64,000 nucleotides of DNA from contig NC_133971.1 in assembly GCF_031877795.1 (NCBI RefSeq), forward strand, positions 47,502,892 through 47,566,891, in the 5' to 3' direction. The position numbers and the translations under genes were made by a program. The notes beneath the pieces are model-generated. The model was not told the DNA's origin. It worked only from the letters and a program-made list of their open reading frames with translations, and searched no databases. Source of the DNA: Strix aluco. Taxonomy: Eukaryota > Chordata > Aves > Strigiformes > Strigidae. Below, in pieces: positions 20,330-35,300 of the stretch. Each line of letters begins with the position of its first letter. Within the stretch, counting starts at the first letter, position 1.

Positions 20330-23300
20330 CTGTGCAAGAAGTACAAAATAAAATATTAACTACATCATGAACCTTCATAAAAATATGCTAAAACTACTTT
20401 GGGATTGCAGATATTTTCAAGAATCTCTTAATGAGCCATGGGGAACACGTTCATCTGAATGTTCACAGCAAGATTTCCTCATCTTGCAGCTCAGTAGATA
20501 CTCCCTTGTAGACTGCAGGTAGTTAAGATTTACTATTACTGACCACATTCAACATCTGTATAAACAAACAGCACAATCTCAACTTTTTTCCTCACAATAA
20601 ACCAATGAGATATTACACAATGTAACTCAATATAACTGAAATTATACCCTTGATGCAATGAATTCCAAAATGGAACCATATACTGTAAATGGAATAAAAT
20701 ATTGAAGGAATTACAAGATAAACTACTTGTTAAATATAATCTGACACCTTCACCTGTGCACAGGTAACAGTAACTGCTCAACATGAAAACAGACAGAAAA
20801 GTACTTAGCTGTGTAAACCCTACTTTAAGTATTTCTAATAGTAAAAAATAGGAAATAGCAAACAATATCCACAGATTAAAATGAAAGGTCAACATTTTTA
20901 TCATTTTAACAACACATGTTAAAATATGTGCCACAAAATCAAAATGAAATAAAAAAACAGTCTATCATGACTAGACTGCAGAGGCAACAAAATCTCAAGA
21001 TGTTTTTACTCTTATAACTTTACCAGGTTAAGTAATACATACCTGTTCCTCCATTTTTGAGAGGTTGGTCTTTAGTATTTCTAAAAATAAGAAGAGAATG
21101 TAGGATTTTTCAAGAAACTTACGACAAACACCCGTGAATAAATTAGAATCATCATCACCAAAACACTCATGCAATGACTTTACAAGCATAATGTGCAAAA
21201 CCCTTCCCTCTTTGTTAATAAAGAAGTAAAATCAGAAGTATTCAGTAGTGATTTAATTCGGATGCAGGTCTAGTTAGGAATCCCATGTACATGTCAGTGC
21301 TAATGTGAATATGAAAAATAGATAAGTGTCAAGAAAGCACAAGAAGACTGCAGAACAGTTTATGTGAAAATGTTCTAAGCTGTAATTGGATGAAGTTCTC
21401 CTTGTTCGATAAGGGCTACTAAAAATTATAACAATTTCCATTACTGGAAGGAGGAAGGGAATGGAGAACACAACAGGGGGAAAAGGTTTACCTTTTTCTG
21501 TTTTGAGATTTCTGATTAGAGGTAGACAAAGAACTACAGAACATTGATTCTAGCTTGCTTGCTTTTGCATGTGGCTTGCTTTCTTCCATGATCAAATCTT
21601 GTGCTGTCCCAAGCACTGTGTTCTTTTCTTTCTTCACTATGTTTTTCTGTAGTCTATCTTTTTCTTTTGCTGAAGAAAGATCAGTAACTGCTGCTATCTT
21701 TTTCTTTCTTTTTACTTTGCCAATGAAGAAATCATCATTGCTGTCACTGTCAGAATCTGATGACTGGTTATAAAACCTCTCTTCAGTACTATCATCAAAG
21801 TACTCCTCTTCATTAGGATGTTCCTGGTTGCTATCATCATTAATTATTTCTTTTATTGCATTTAATTTGTTCATGCTCATATTTTCTTTCCTTTTTTGAT
21901 AGCCAAGTTTCCTTCCTGTTTTATTCTGAGTGACTGCTTGCACTTCTACTGCCTGAAATGAAGATTCTTCTGGAGGATATATTCTGTCCATTCCCACAAT
22001 TTTCTGCTCAGATTCACTCTCACAAACTTCTTCAGACACCCTGTCAGTTTCTATTTTCATACTCATTTTTGTTTTGTGTTCACATCCTTGCTGGTTTTGA
22101 GCTAGTTTAACAGCTTGATTATCGAAATTGCTATTGAAATGTTGTGCTGATTTAGATTGTTCTTCTGACTTAGCCATTTTTGAAGGAGTGGCTTTGGTGA
22201 GGTTCTTTCTCGCGTCCTTGAAAGCTTTTACAGCAGCTATATAAGAGGCAGAAGAAAAACCTTTTGTTGCAGCTACACATGAGTTTACATTTTTTTTTAA
22301 TATAATAAAACAATTTTGCAAGTTTAATGTTATATTGAGTAAGCATATTTTGAATGTCCTTATCAATATCTACTGAACACATGGGGCAAGAAATACCTTA
22401 GAACACAGCATCAACAAAAGTGAGGAAAATAACTTGAAATTATTACTGAATACACTGTTAAACTTGGGTTTAAACTGCAAACTTCTCTTTGAGTAAATAA
22501 TTTGCAGCTGACAATCCTGTTCATTTAGGGCATTACTTTGTGTGTAAAAACTGGAAACAAATAGTAAATTGCTCAGATACAATTAAATTAGTATTTGGCA
22601 TGCTCTGTTATTAACAAAATGACTTAGTGACATTATCACTAGGATTTGACCCTTTTTAACATCATTTTTAGTTGGAAAATTTGAGTTTAAAGACAACAGG
22701 AAATAACCTAAAGAACCAAGAAAGATTCCCTAAGGATTCTGGGGATGGTTTCACGGGAAGTTTAAGGGAGTCATTTGCAAATGTCTCCCCTGCAAATGCA
22801 AAAAGTCATTTGCATTTTAGTTGCCTTTGGAAACCCAGTTGTAACGCTCCTTCTTTGTATCTGCATGTTATTGTGCTCATTGACAGTTCAGTCCTATTTA
22901 ATTTAGTGATATTCCATTATATCAATTAGATTTTTAGAGTTCCCATTATAAGCCCTGTTTATCCTACACCCTTTATCTTAAATGTCTTATAGCACACTGT
23001 CACATATAAGTCCATTTCAACCAATATAAATGCCTACAAGCTTGTGACACTTGGTTCACTGCAGCCAGTTAAGGTAATTACAGGAGCTTTTTTGTTTTTT
23101 ACTTTTCTTTTTCTATTGGTTGTTCATGTCAGGAATACACAGGAACAAGTAACACACCAGTAAGCTACTGAAGTCATAAACAATATAATATTTCATACCT
23201 TTAAGTTCAGCAAATTTGGCTTTCAAGATGGGGTGTGTTGCAAGTCTTGCAATGGCTCGCTCAGTTGCAGTACAATTTGGCTATACAAAATAAATTCAAA

Positions 23301-26300
23301 GGCATGAACTCAATAGAACAGTGAATACTTACACAGGTCTGTATCAATTATGCTCAATGCATACTAATGTGATTCTGGACTGTTAACTGCACAGGATGAA
23401 AAGCTTATGACACTGTGGTATTTGAATATTTCTTATTCTTCCTGTATTACTGTCATTCTAAATGAGGAAAATCTGACTGCCCATCATTGACAAAAATGTA
23501 AGAGGCATATACACCTGCTATTTCTCAGGTACGGAAGAGGTATAACATGATTTTTATTTTAAAAGCATACCAGACACATCTTTCAGAGCGAACACATGGA
23601 TTTTACATTCACTATTTCTTACACATTGTTACAGACTGTTCGTAAACAAGAAACTGTTTGTAAAGAGGATGTCTCAAACAACTCAAGTGGGACACCCTGT
23701 GGGGGAGAAGCGCAGTGGGCCGTTTCTTTCCCCCTCCCTCCTGTTGTTGCCCAGAGACAGAACTTAGGCCTAACTGCACAGGTACAAGCCAGAGAAACTG
23801 AGAACCTTCTGGAACAACCTATAGTGCATGTGTAAGAAAGACTATATAAAAGGCAATACCCCATGTGTGTCTTTCGACCCATCACCTATGGACTAACCTG
23901 GCTACTCTGTGACAACACAGGATCTAAGGGCGGTGATCCCCCTTTTCCTATCCCCTCCCCTTCTCTTTTCTCTTCCTGTATTGTAGGAAAGTTTTGTTGG
24001 ATTTGAATTGCAATCAGTCCACGCCAAAACGCCATTATTCATTCTCCGTATGGTTATCAGTTGATTGTTGCCAGATTGTCTCCATTTGTTCACTAAAGTG
24101 ATCAGTCAATACAGTCAGCAGCACAATTGTTCCTCTGAGTCATTGTGGTGACTTGGCCCGCCCTGCCGCTCTGCCAAGCAGAGACTGGCTCTTCCACCTG
24201 CACGCAGGCTCTCGGGGAAGTCAAAAGATTCACCCCTCTCGTAACCCACCACGTGGGACGAGACACACGTGCAAAGCAAATTCATGAACAGGACGTGGCT
24301 AACATCTGCTCACCAATGGGAAGTAGCAAATAAATCCTTACTCTCCTTTGAATGTACACACAGCTTTGCTTCACTTATTGAACTGTCTTTACCTTAAGCC
24401 ACTAGTTTTCCCCACTTTGGCTCTTCTGATGCTATCCTCATCCTGCAGGATGTGAGCAGCTGCTGGGTGCTTAGTTACTGGCTGGGGTCAAACCATGACA
24501 CAAACACTACCTAATACATCAGCAATGCATGTTTAAAGTATCTGCTTTGCTTGACGTAAGAGTACTCAGTTGGGAAGCTTGGTTTTGTATGCATTTTCTT
24601 CCAGCAGAATTATGCCACTTAGTATAAACAGTTATGTATTCATTGCATAAAGACAGATGGACACTTCATGCCAACTACTAGTGCAGAAGAGTCACTTTCA
24701 GTGCTTTGTTCTGAAGGAAATAGAGCAGAAGACAAGACTACAGCTACAGCAGAGCCAGTACTTCTAAATGTAGAAACATTTAATTGGTTTGCAAAATGTA
24801 CATCTTGTTCCTCAACCAATGTAAAGCAAATTCCATTTGTATTTCTTTTGCCATAGTTCTAGAGCGTATAAAATACACTCTGGGTATGTCCAGTCGTATT
24901 TTATGTTTGAAGTGCGCATCTGGGAATTCTAGTACTTTCCTTTCTCCTCAAGTCTCTGCTATTACAATGTTATTTCTTCAGGTCAAAAAAAAAATGGAAA
25001 AATATTTTCTCTGTAGACTGTCTACAGAACTATGAACACTGGCCAGAGAAGACGGGTCAAAAGACGGGTCCATTTCCAAGGGCCACAGACTGGCTTACTT
25101 TCAGTCTAGCCTAGCTCTGAGAACTTGAAATCTGAATTTTGATCCCCATGTGACAGTGCTGCATGCTGCCACCAGATTCCTGGGAGAGCAAGCTCACATT
25201 TCTGAAGATCAAACGCTATTTTCTTTGGAGATTTTTCTATAGTTGGAAAATCTATTTCTGAACTTAATTAATACACTTTCTCCCTCAGTTACTTCCTGTG
25301 GGTTTTGAAAGAATATACCATGAAGTTCAGAAAGCAGCAGCAGCTTCTGTGCAACATCTGGTGTCCTTTAATTCAAATATTTATAGAAAGGGTGTACATG
25401 CCAATCCATACGGAATAACCATATTTTTTCCTTATAGCAAAATACTTCACAAACACTACTCACACTGATAGACAGTAGCCAACATACATACACTATGACA
25501 TTCACGTTCTTTAAAATTTCCCATTTTTCTGTTTTTTTTGGCACATTCAGTGCTCAATTTATTTTTCCTTAAGTATTTTCCAGTACATAAAACCTTGGCG
25601 GAAAATAAAACTTAACAGAAAAACATCAACTGTATTTACAGCAAGAATACCCTTTCCCCCTCCCTGGCCCCCCAGTATGTTTAATTATGCAGATACTAGA
25701 ATTGTATACATATATTCTCACATGTTCCTGCTATTTCTTGTATTATTTCACACTGTTAATTTCTTCATGCAAGAATGTCCTAGTAATTTCCATAGGAACA
25801 CTCTTCCTTCAGTGTGCAACTGAAGCGCTGCAAAGTCAAGAAAACAACTGAGCAGTGTATAATCACATTTTTCAGTGAGAAGCTGTAAGCTACATGCTGA
25901 ACAACAGGAAAGTCAGGGTCTCCTCAAACTTTTTATACTGGTAAGTGATGTACTGCTTCTGTATATAGTATTAAAGATATCTATCTATCAGCATCGACAT
26001 ATTTCATTAAAATCCATGTGGACATTTAACTGAATTAACTGCACTGACCTCTGTATTTTCAAATCTCTTAAAATTAAAAGAAATCCAAACTGCATAAACA
26101 AACATTCTTCATCCTGAATGGTAGATGTGCACACACCTCAAAACAGAACTTACCAGTTATAGAATAATAGAGCAGCAGTTGCATAACTTACACACGTACA
26201 AACACACATGCATGCCCCACGTAAGAGACACAAACTTTGTACAATATGGCAATAACTGGGAAGAGAATGGTCATTACAAGCTTGGTAAGATACAAACAGA

Positions 26301-29300
26301 TTCACAATGAAGTTTTGAGATGTGCTGGAATAGGGGTCAGAAGTATGGAATGGCTCTAAGAACTGGAAGAACTGGGTAAAAAAAAATGTCAGACAGAAGT
26401 TGTGTGGGTAGTACCTGCTTCATACAATACAGGTGTGCACTTGGGCCCCAACAACCCCCAGCAGCGCTACAGGCTTGGGGAGGAGTGGCTGGAGAGCTGC
26501 CAGTCAGAGAGGGACCTGGGGGTGTTGATTGACAGCCGGCTGAACAGGAGCCAGCAGTGTGCCCAGGTGGCCAAGAAGGCCAATGGCATCCTGGCTTGGA
26601 TCAGAAATAGTGTGGCCAGCAGGGACAGGGAAGGGATCTTACCCCTGTACTTGGCACTGGTGAGGCCACACCTCGATGCCTGTGTTCAGTTTTGGGCCCC
26701 TCACTACAAAAAGGACATTGAATTACTCCAGCGTGTCCAGAGAAGGGCAACGAAGCTGGTGAAGGGTCTGGAGCACAGGTCGTACAAGGAGCAGCTGAGG
26801 GAACTGGGGTTGTTTAGTCTGGAGAAGAGGAGGCTGAGCGGAGACCCTCATCACCCTCTACAACTACCTGAAAGGAGGCTGCAGAGAGCTGGGGATGAGT
26901 CTCTTTAACCAAGTAATAAGTGATAGGACAAGAGGGAATGGCCTCAAGTTGTGCCAGGGAAGGTTTAGACTAAATATTAGGAAGTATTTCTTTACAGAAC
27001 GGGTTATTAGGCATTGGAATGGGCTGCCCAGGGAGGTGGTGGAGTCCCCATCCCTGAAGGTGTTCAAGAGGCAGGTTGACATGGCGCTTGGGGATATGGT
27101 GTAGTTGGGAACTGTCAGTGCTAGGTTAATGGTTGGACTAGATGATCTTCAAGGTCCTTTCCAACCTGTGATTCTGTGATAAAGTGAGATAAAATGAGAA
27201 ACTGAGTGTCTCAGGGTCTTGGGGCAGATGAGATTGCAGGAGTTAAAAGTGTTACCTTGTTAACATGCTTGAGACAGTAGAGCTTCAGGAAGAATTAATT
27301 AGATGGCAGAAGCCTGGGATTAATTTGGGAACCTGAAATGGAGACTTCGAACCATCACTTCATTCCTGTTCACATCTACTTCTGTTCATACCCTCTCTGC
27401 TATAATTATGACGAATAATAGGAAAGAAAAAGGTCATACTTCTATTCTTCAATTTGCTTTTGTATAGAAGGGGATTGCCTTGTTACAGGTCTCACCAGAA
27501 ACAGGACTGCTACTAGAATTTCAACTGGGTCAAAGGACACTGCTACTAAACTGGTAATGCTTGGTGGCCCTGCATCTGCCACTTTAGATCATCTCTTGGT
27601 TATTTAAAATAATGACATTCAAATGGAGACAGTCAGAAACCCCACTGATAAGTATGCAGTATATGACAAAAGTCATGACACAAAAAGTAGCCTTGAAGCA
27701 TGTCATACTCAAGTTTCTACACTAACTAGAAGAGCATTTTAATGTTGAGTGTAACAACAGCCTGATTTTATGCAAAAAAACGGCATAGATAATGCTAACC
27801 AAGGTAAGTGTAAAAAAAAAAAAAAAAATCCCCAATTCTGGGCCAAAACAAGACGTCATTGCAATACCCTTTGTAGCAGCTTAGGAGAAGAGCTGTCTCT
27901 CTACTGAAAATAAAAACCCAGAAAACCTGTTAATCCACACGTTCTTCCCAGAGCTCTAACTAGTTACAGCTGTCCTTCATTATAACAGATGTGGTTAATG
28001 TGGAGTCACAGGGTGGCTGAAGGTGCCAGATTGTGGCTGCCACCCAAGTCTATCCCATGACCTCATACTGCTTTGGAATAAGACCCTTGAGAAAAGCTAT
28101 GTTCTGACTGTGAAATGCTGATCATTCTCCCTCTTTATGTCTATAAGACAGAGAGTATGTGATTTGTGGCCACCAGACATGGTGAAGATTCTTCTATGAG
28201 AGGCAATTGTTACCGGTATCACTCATAGCAGCATTGTTGTCTCTGAGTTCCCAACAGCAAGAGATTGTTGACCCTGGCTGGACACCAGGTGCTCACCAAA
28301 GCTGCTCTATCAGTCCCCCTCCTCAGCTGGACAGGGGCACGTTGTCTTTGCTGCTCCTTCCTCCTCAGGGGGAAGACTCCTCATGCTCTTCCTCAGCTCC
28401 AGTGTGGGGTCCCTCCCACAGGAGACAGTCCTCCTTGAACTTCTCCAGCATGAGTCCTTCCCACAGGCTGCAGTTCTTCATGAACTGCTCCAGCGTGGGT
28501 CCCTCCCATGGGGTGCAGTCCTTCAGGAACAGACTGCTCCACCATGGGTACCCCATGGGGTCACAAATCCTGCCAGCAAACCTGCTCCAGCATGGGCTTC
28601 CCACAGGGTCACAGCCTCCTCCAGGCATCCCCCTGCTCCAGCGTGGAGTCCTCCATGGGCTGCAGGGGGACAGCTTGCCTCACCATGGTCTTCACCACGG
28701 GCTGCAGGGGAATCTCCGGTGCCTGGAGCACCTCCTCCCACTCCTGCTTTACTGACCCTGGTGTCTGCAGAGTTGTTTCTCTCACATATTCTCACTCCTC
28801 TCTCCAGCTGCAGTTGCTGTGCAGTTTTTTTTCCCCCTTCTTAAATATGTTATCACAAAGGTGCTACCACCATTGTTGATGGGCTTAGCCTTGGCCAATG
28901 GCGGGTCTGTCTTGGAGCCATCTGGAATTATCTCCACTGGACACAGAATAAGCTTCTAGGAGCTTCTCACAGAAGCCACCCCTGTAGCCCCACCTGTTAC
29001 CAAAACCTTGGCACGCAAACCCAATACACTCACCTTGATAATAAGAGGACGGATCAGCTAGGGAATTCATAAACAGGTCTCTGTTGGATTTGGCAAGAGT
29101 TTAATAGAGGGTGGTTCTCCCAAATACAGAAATAACAGAGAGCAATCTCACAGGATTGAAAGGAGAGAAACATCAGCACAAGTGCTTCAGACTTTGCACT
29201 GGAAATGGATGGCCAAAACCTGACAGATTTATAAGCAACTTTTACCCAGTTTTCGTTCAAGCTTTCCCAGTTTTGTATGTAACAACAAAATGATGGTACA

Positions 29301-32300
29301 GGTGTTATAAAGAGGTAGCTGTACAAGCTTATTAATAGCAAGACAGGTGAGAAGTTCTTAACTGCAATTACTTTTGTACGGATCTCAGGAAATCATGCAA
29401 GTTTCAACTTTTTTTTTATTGGACTATATACGATTTTTAAAATAGATGGACGAAAAATTTCCAACTGAAGCTAAAATGTATGTCTTAACAGATCTAAAGC
29501 TTTTGCAAAAAACCAGGATAATGCCTTGTAATAGAACAACAGAAGAAAAACTGAACAATTTCTTACAAAACATCAGATACACAAGTGAACCGGAAGTCCA
29601 CCTTCTCTTGTTATTCTTTTCAACACTTGCCACAGTTTATATTGGTTTAGATTGTTTTCTGTTACCATGGCAATATTTACTTTATCTTGCAAGCATTATG
29701 GATGTTGAAGACCCATGGAAACATGAGGTACTCTGGCCAATCTTTTCACTCATCTGCAGAACTGCACACAATAGAAGGTAAAGGTCTGGAGAATCTAACT
29801 GACCTTGCATTGGCAGTAGCACTGACTGTCGACTTATTGACTTCTGCAGACTCTTGAATCCAGCATCAGGGAGAAGCATGAGATTCTTCTAAATACCAAG
29901 GTGCTTACACTGCCCTAACTTCATTTGTATGTCCGGACTAAAGCTGTTCTTTTCCCCATAATTTGTTCATTTATATTTACCTTCAGTCCTACAACCAGTC
30001 TGGCTTGCCTTTTATCAAAAAGGAGTATGAAGTATAAACTTGTCTACTCTTCTTTTAAAATAAGAATTTTAAAATAGGCCATAAGTTCAAACAAAAGTAG
30101 ATTGCTTGCTGTTCTTTGTCTGCATGCATGATAAAAAAATCTTATTATCCAAATGTCTTGAAAAGTTTAAAGGCCTGTTAAGAAGCCTAGCACTTTACAA
30201 GTGTTAAAAGACCATATTTAATGGGAATATAAAAGTCAATAGAGTTCCTCTGGATTAACCTGTCACAACCAGTTTAGCCAACCATACAAGTGTGAGCTAA
30301 ATGCTTATTTTTCAGATTGGGAAATGGTCAAAGAGAAATGGAGTGTTTCATCCAAAACTACCACAGTGATCTATAGCAGAGCTTGGCATAAACCCCAGAC
30401 CTGCCCAAGTTCAAATTACGTACTTAATCTTCTACTAATACTTTCCTTCTTCTCTTTACGTATAAAATAATTTCTATTATTGTTTCAATAAAGAGAAGTC
30501 AGAGCAAAAAAATCCTGAATAAAGCAAGCACGGATTCTTAACTATCTCCTCATGGAGAACGGGGTCAAATCTACGTGTAAACTGAAACAAGATTGTGGGA
30601 AAACTCAAATGTTGCTAACTCATCTTCATTTCTTCCAGGGGTAGTAAGACTATGTGTCTACAATCCTCTCAGTTTAGCATCCCACACAAAAAATGTACAC
30701 ATTTTTAAAGAAAAAAATGTTAACTTCTCAAGGTTATGAAAGAGGACATAAAGCAGGCACCATGCCAACTTCCTCCCACAGTTGTGGTGGTCTAACTCAT
30801 TGGGATGACCAACACTGAAAGCTATGCTGGCCTTTAAGAAAACCTAGAAGCATGCTGAACGTTACTTTATGCTATAGACAAATGGGTCTATGATGTGGAC
30901 AAATTCCCAGTGGAAAGCAATTGTGAAAAGAGTACTCCCCCTATAAGAATCTAAAAAAATTATTAAGAAATATCTGTAATGTAAAAATATTACACAATTT
31001 GAATTGATTATTCACTACAATTAACCTGTACAAAATATGTACAGTTCTGACTTACAGCAATGTAACATCAAGTACATAAAATGTAACCATATAAAGGCTA
31101 CATGCTTTTGCTTTTTACATATAGCTTTGTATAAAATACATGAAATGCATATATTTTGACATTTGAACACTATAAAATATATGTTTTGCCAAGCTGAATA
31201 AAAATTTGTCACACAGCACAGTAAAATAGATGCCACTGAGAAAACAAACAAAAGCCCACAAAAAAACCCCAATCAACCCCTCCCCCAACCCAAATCACCT
31301 GAAAAAGACAATCATACTGAGAAACTAAACTGGAAAGCAAAATATGATGAACTATAAACCCAAAAAATGGACTTCAGGGGAACAGAAACAAAATGCATCT
31401 TGGATAACAGGGAGTAGCTGTGAACAATACTGAGAGAAAGGTCTTTGCCACAAAACTCACATAGATTTCTTCAGAGAACATAATGAAATTTGGAGAAAAG
31501 GTCATATATAAATTAGTTTGACAACCACATCAGATCTGAAGCCACAACTGACTTTTGCAGAAAAGTGAAGTTGACAGATCATTTGCTTGTAACTGGCCAT
31601 CTAGAATGAGGGTCTGGAGACTCAAAACAGGCAACTGGTTATTAACTCTGAACAGGCAGTTAAGCTGACTAATCTCAAAATGAAATTTGAAAGAACCACT
31701 ATTTGGAAAAACAAAATTTTAAAAAGTGATTACTTATTTGTTATAGAAAAGAGAGCAGAAACACAAAGTAGACCAACAACACTCAGGCAGTGCTGCAAAC
31801 TAAGCAGGAAATAGAACTGTTCAAGTTCACTAAGACCTGAACGCATTTGAGCTCCCAAGATCCAGCTGTGCATCAAGGGCACGTCCAAAGACTGAGTGGA
31901 AGCAGATGGCAGCAAATAAACTAGTGATATACACGCATGAGCTCTGCATTATTAAAACTATTTAATGAACCAAGAAGTTCACAATATTCTGTCTTGAATG
32001 AACTTGAGAAGTTTCAGAATTGAGATATCAATCACTCCCATTATGAAGTCAATTTGGTGATAAAACTCTGTACTGAACTTCCAGGGATGTAATCTTAAGA
32101 CATCCTTAATGGTATTTCACTGTAAAACAGATGCTCAAACCTCAAATTATCACTTGTCAGATCAGCCTGATACAGTACCATATGTATAAGCACATATGCA
32201 TAAGCACAGTTTAACAGAGAAAGTAGACGTAGTTCAGATCTTCAAATATAAAACAGATGAAAAGTTTCAAAACTAGCTAACATTTGAAAAACAAGCTCCA

Positions 32301-35300
32301 ATTTAATCAGGTATATTTCAGATAATTTATACTGTAAAAGATTTATAAGGTAGAAGATGTACAATGTATTTATCCCTGTCAACAAACGCTGCCTTGCTCA
32401 GACCTTCACATTTACAAGCACTACCACCAGGGAACACACCTATATATAACTAAAGTATTGTCAGGTCAACATATTCAGATAAAACTCTCATGAGAGATGT
32501 ATTTATGTTCAGAGCCCTGCTGAAGGAACTAAATGCGAGAGAGATCCAGGGTTTGGAGGCACAGACGACTTAAAGACTTCACGAACTCTGCACACACTAG
32601 CCAGGGGTAGGCCATGTTATAATATGCTATTCAAAACAAGACAGAATTTCTTGGCATACCACATTGCAATTTTCATGCACAATTGAAAACAGATTTCTTT
32701 TAATCTATATGTTTTTCACCCACTTTCTGAAAAAGACAATGGAAACACAAATTCTGTTCACTGAAAAGCTATTAAAACATCTGAGATAAACATACCAGTT
32801 CTTTGGCACCAACATGTAGATTTTCCATCATTAAGTCTATTGAGGGAATATATGCATTTGAAACTTACTCTAATGATAAACACATGTCAGATATATATGG
32901 AAGTCCTGATATTACTTGAGCATATCAGCAGATGATGGATGTAAAATAAATGGAAATCCTGAATGCTCACATTTTATAGCAGGCACATAGAACAGTCACC
33001 TTCATGGTTTAGAGGCTCTTGGGCATCTTCTAGGCCATTAACATTATTATTACTGAAGTCTGGCATGCAGAATTTTCCTAATGTGTAATCACTCAACCAT
33101 TTCAATAGTAATGCAATTATTTGTATTCCAAACCCAAGGAAAACTAGACCATCACTCTTTAAATTTAATGCTGTTATCCTTTCACTAAGTGACTAATTAC
33201 CTCACGTTTCCCATACCTTCTCTTACCTATTAATCTTGCCATAGAGGGGCAATATGCTGTATAATTATGCTCTCATTTTACCAAGCTGTAACTTTTTAAC
33301 GTCTTAGCAGCTCCATTCATTCACATCCCATAGATGAGATTTGTCTTTAAATAGAATTCCAGTAATTCAAGAACTTCTAATTTTTCTCCTTCTACAGTTA
33401 AGTTTTAAAAAGTTCAAGCCATAGGGCCTCCAGCATTTTTCATCTAATTTTCCAGTGTTAATAGACTGATGGACTTCATATTGAGCTGAAAGAGCCCTCC
33501 TAATTCTGTAACTTCTTTTTTTTTTTTTAGTCTTTATTTTTATAAGCATCAATTTCTTAATTCTGAATTGTAGCACTTTAAATACAGATCTGGATAGGAA
33601 AGGGGGGAAGAAATCAGAATGTTTTTATACTTTATTTTTATGATATATAATGAAAAACTGATAGAGTTTCATTTATAAAAATAAAAAGAGCAAAAGACAG
33701 CAGCAGCTGTTTTTCATTTGAGAAATATCAGGAATGTCAGATTTAATTTCTTCTGATTTTGTAATGCAATTCTGGGTCAAGCATATATACAGAAAGAGCT
33801 TTTCCAGTTAGTACTGTGTGACTAGCTGTCAGTCTTTAATGTGATTACAATTGTTTATGTAACATTAAAGACATCTTAACACCTTAAGTCCTCTAAGCAA
33901 CCAAAATAATGAAAGATTCCAATTCATGTATGTTCTACCTCACGTTCTCGTTCCTTGCATTTATCTTCTGTGACAGCTCTGTGGTGCTTCTCAAAACAAG
34001 ATCAAGAGGTAATGAACTATGGCCACCTTTCCCTCATGATACACTGATCTCGGTTTCTCACACAAAAATCCTGTTGGAAGTTAATGCTTTTAAAACCACC
34101 TCCAGTAAGTTGAAATTGCTCAATGGGTACTAATACTTAGAGGATAAGCAGAAAGACAGATGGCAAGACAGGGAAAAGATTCTGCTTTCTTGTTTGGTTG
34201 ATCACATCCTTCTCCCTGCCCCTTCATGTGGATCAACTTTATAAATAGATTACTTTTCCTATGGACACATAAAGGATGTAATTCAAAGATTCTCTCTTTA
34301 GTATCCAAATGAATTAAGGGTAACTGAAAACTCTCATTATCAATACCCATCCTAAATTAGTAGCTTCTCTAATCTCATTTAACATCTGTTTACAAACATC
34401 ACTCTGACTGGCAGCTGTAGAACATCACCAGCACCAAACTTTTATGAAAGTTGAAACTTCCATTCAAAAGGCTTCTTAGTGCTTCTCTTTTCCCATAATA
34501 CATTTGTGCCGTTACACTTAAAATACAGTGCTTCACAACACAGCATCACTTTTATGCATGTAAATTCTACCCCATTATCTCAGTAAAGATGGTACCTTTC
34601 ATTAATTATATTGAAGACCTGGCAGAAGGATGATACTTACTATATCTGTGATAAAGTTTTATGCCAGGTATTCTAGTTTCTCCCCACTACTTTTTTCAGG
34701 TCAAGGATTGGTATGGAAGCATTCATACTTTACACCCTTTCTCTGTAGCTTAGTATTGGAGGTGCCAATCAACTAGGATTGTAGGCAGTTAGATTTAACT
34801 TTGTTATTTATTTGATCAAGCTGTTTCCTCCTTGGCCTTTAAGAGACATCCTGAAAAGCAGCCACATGCCCACTGTTGGTTATGTCATTGTGAACCAAAT
34901 GTTCCTCCATGCATATCATCTTCCCCTTGCTTATAGTTTAAGTATTCCTTTATAGCCTTTAAAATTTTCAGTGCCAGCAGCCTGGCACAATTTTGATTAT
35001 GATGCAGCTCATCCTTCCTGCCAGCTAAACACCTAAATCTCTCCTTTCTATACTCTCATCCATGCATTGACATTCTGTACCTTTGCCTGCCTCTTGGGCA
35101 TTATGTGCAAGTCTGAACAGTATTTTGGAGATGGATACCAAGAAGATTCTGGAACTTGGCCTTCCTTTCTTTAAAAAAAAAAAAAAAAGCCAAACCAACC
35201 ACCATACCTTGAGAACCTCTTGTTATGCTACATTTTTTTTCCTCCATTTTTTTCAAGGAAAGCATAAAACCAAAACTACTTCTAACATTTTCCTCTATTG

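Noticed and set aside
20536-20934. 132-codon hydrophobic open frame on the - strand
   Set aside because: It lies wholly within an SRFBP1 intron in AT-rich DNA; its Phe/Leu/Tyr-rich composition is what chance gives there.
26402-27104. Protein-coding gene related to reverse transcriptase
   Set aside because: It is a 5'-truncated CR1 with a frameshift and a CR1 3' tail, not a host gene.
28330-28720. CRISPR-like array
   Set aside because: Units are imperfect, spacing is variable, there are no unique spacers, and the context is a vertebrate LTR.
28207-28844. Open frames of 153 and 182 codons on +
   Set aside because: They arise from the GC-rich minisatellite inside an LTR; the repetitive product has no domain.
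29446-29781. 111-codon open frame on + in the SRFBP1 intron
   Set aside because: No recognisable domain, no splice context with neighbouring exons, ordinary AT-rich composition.
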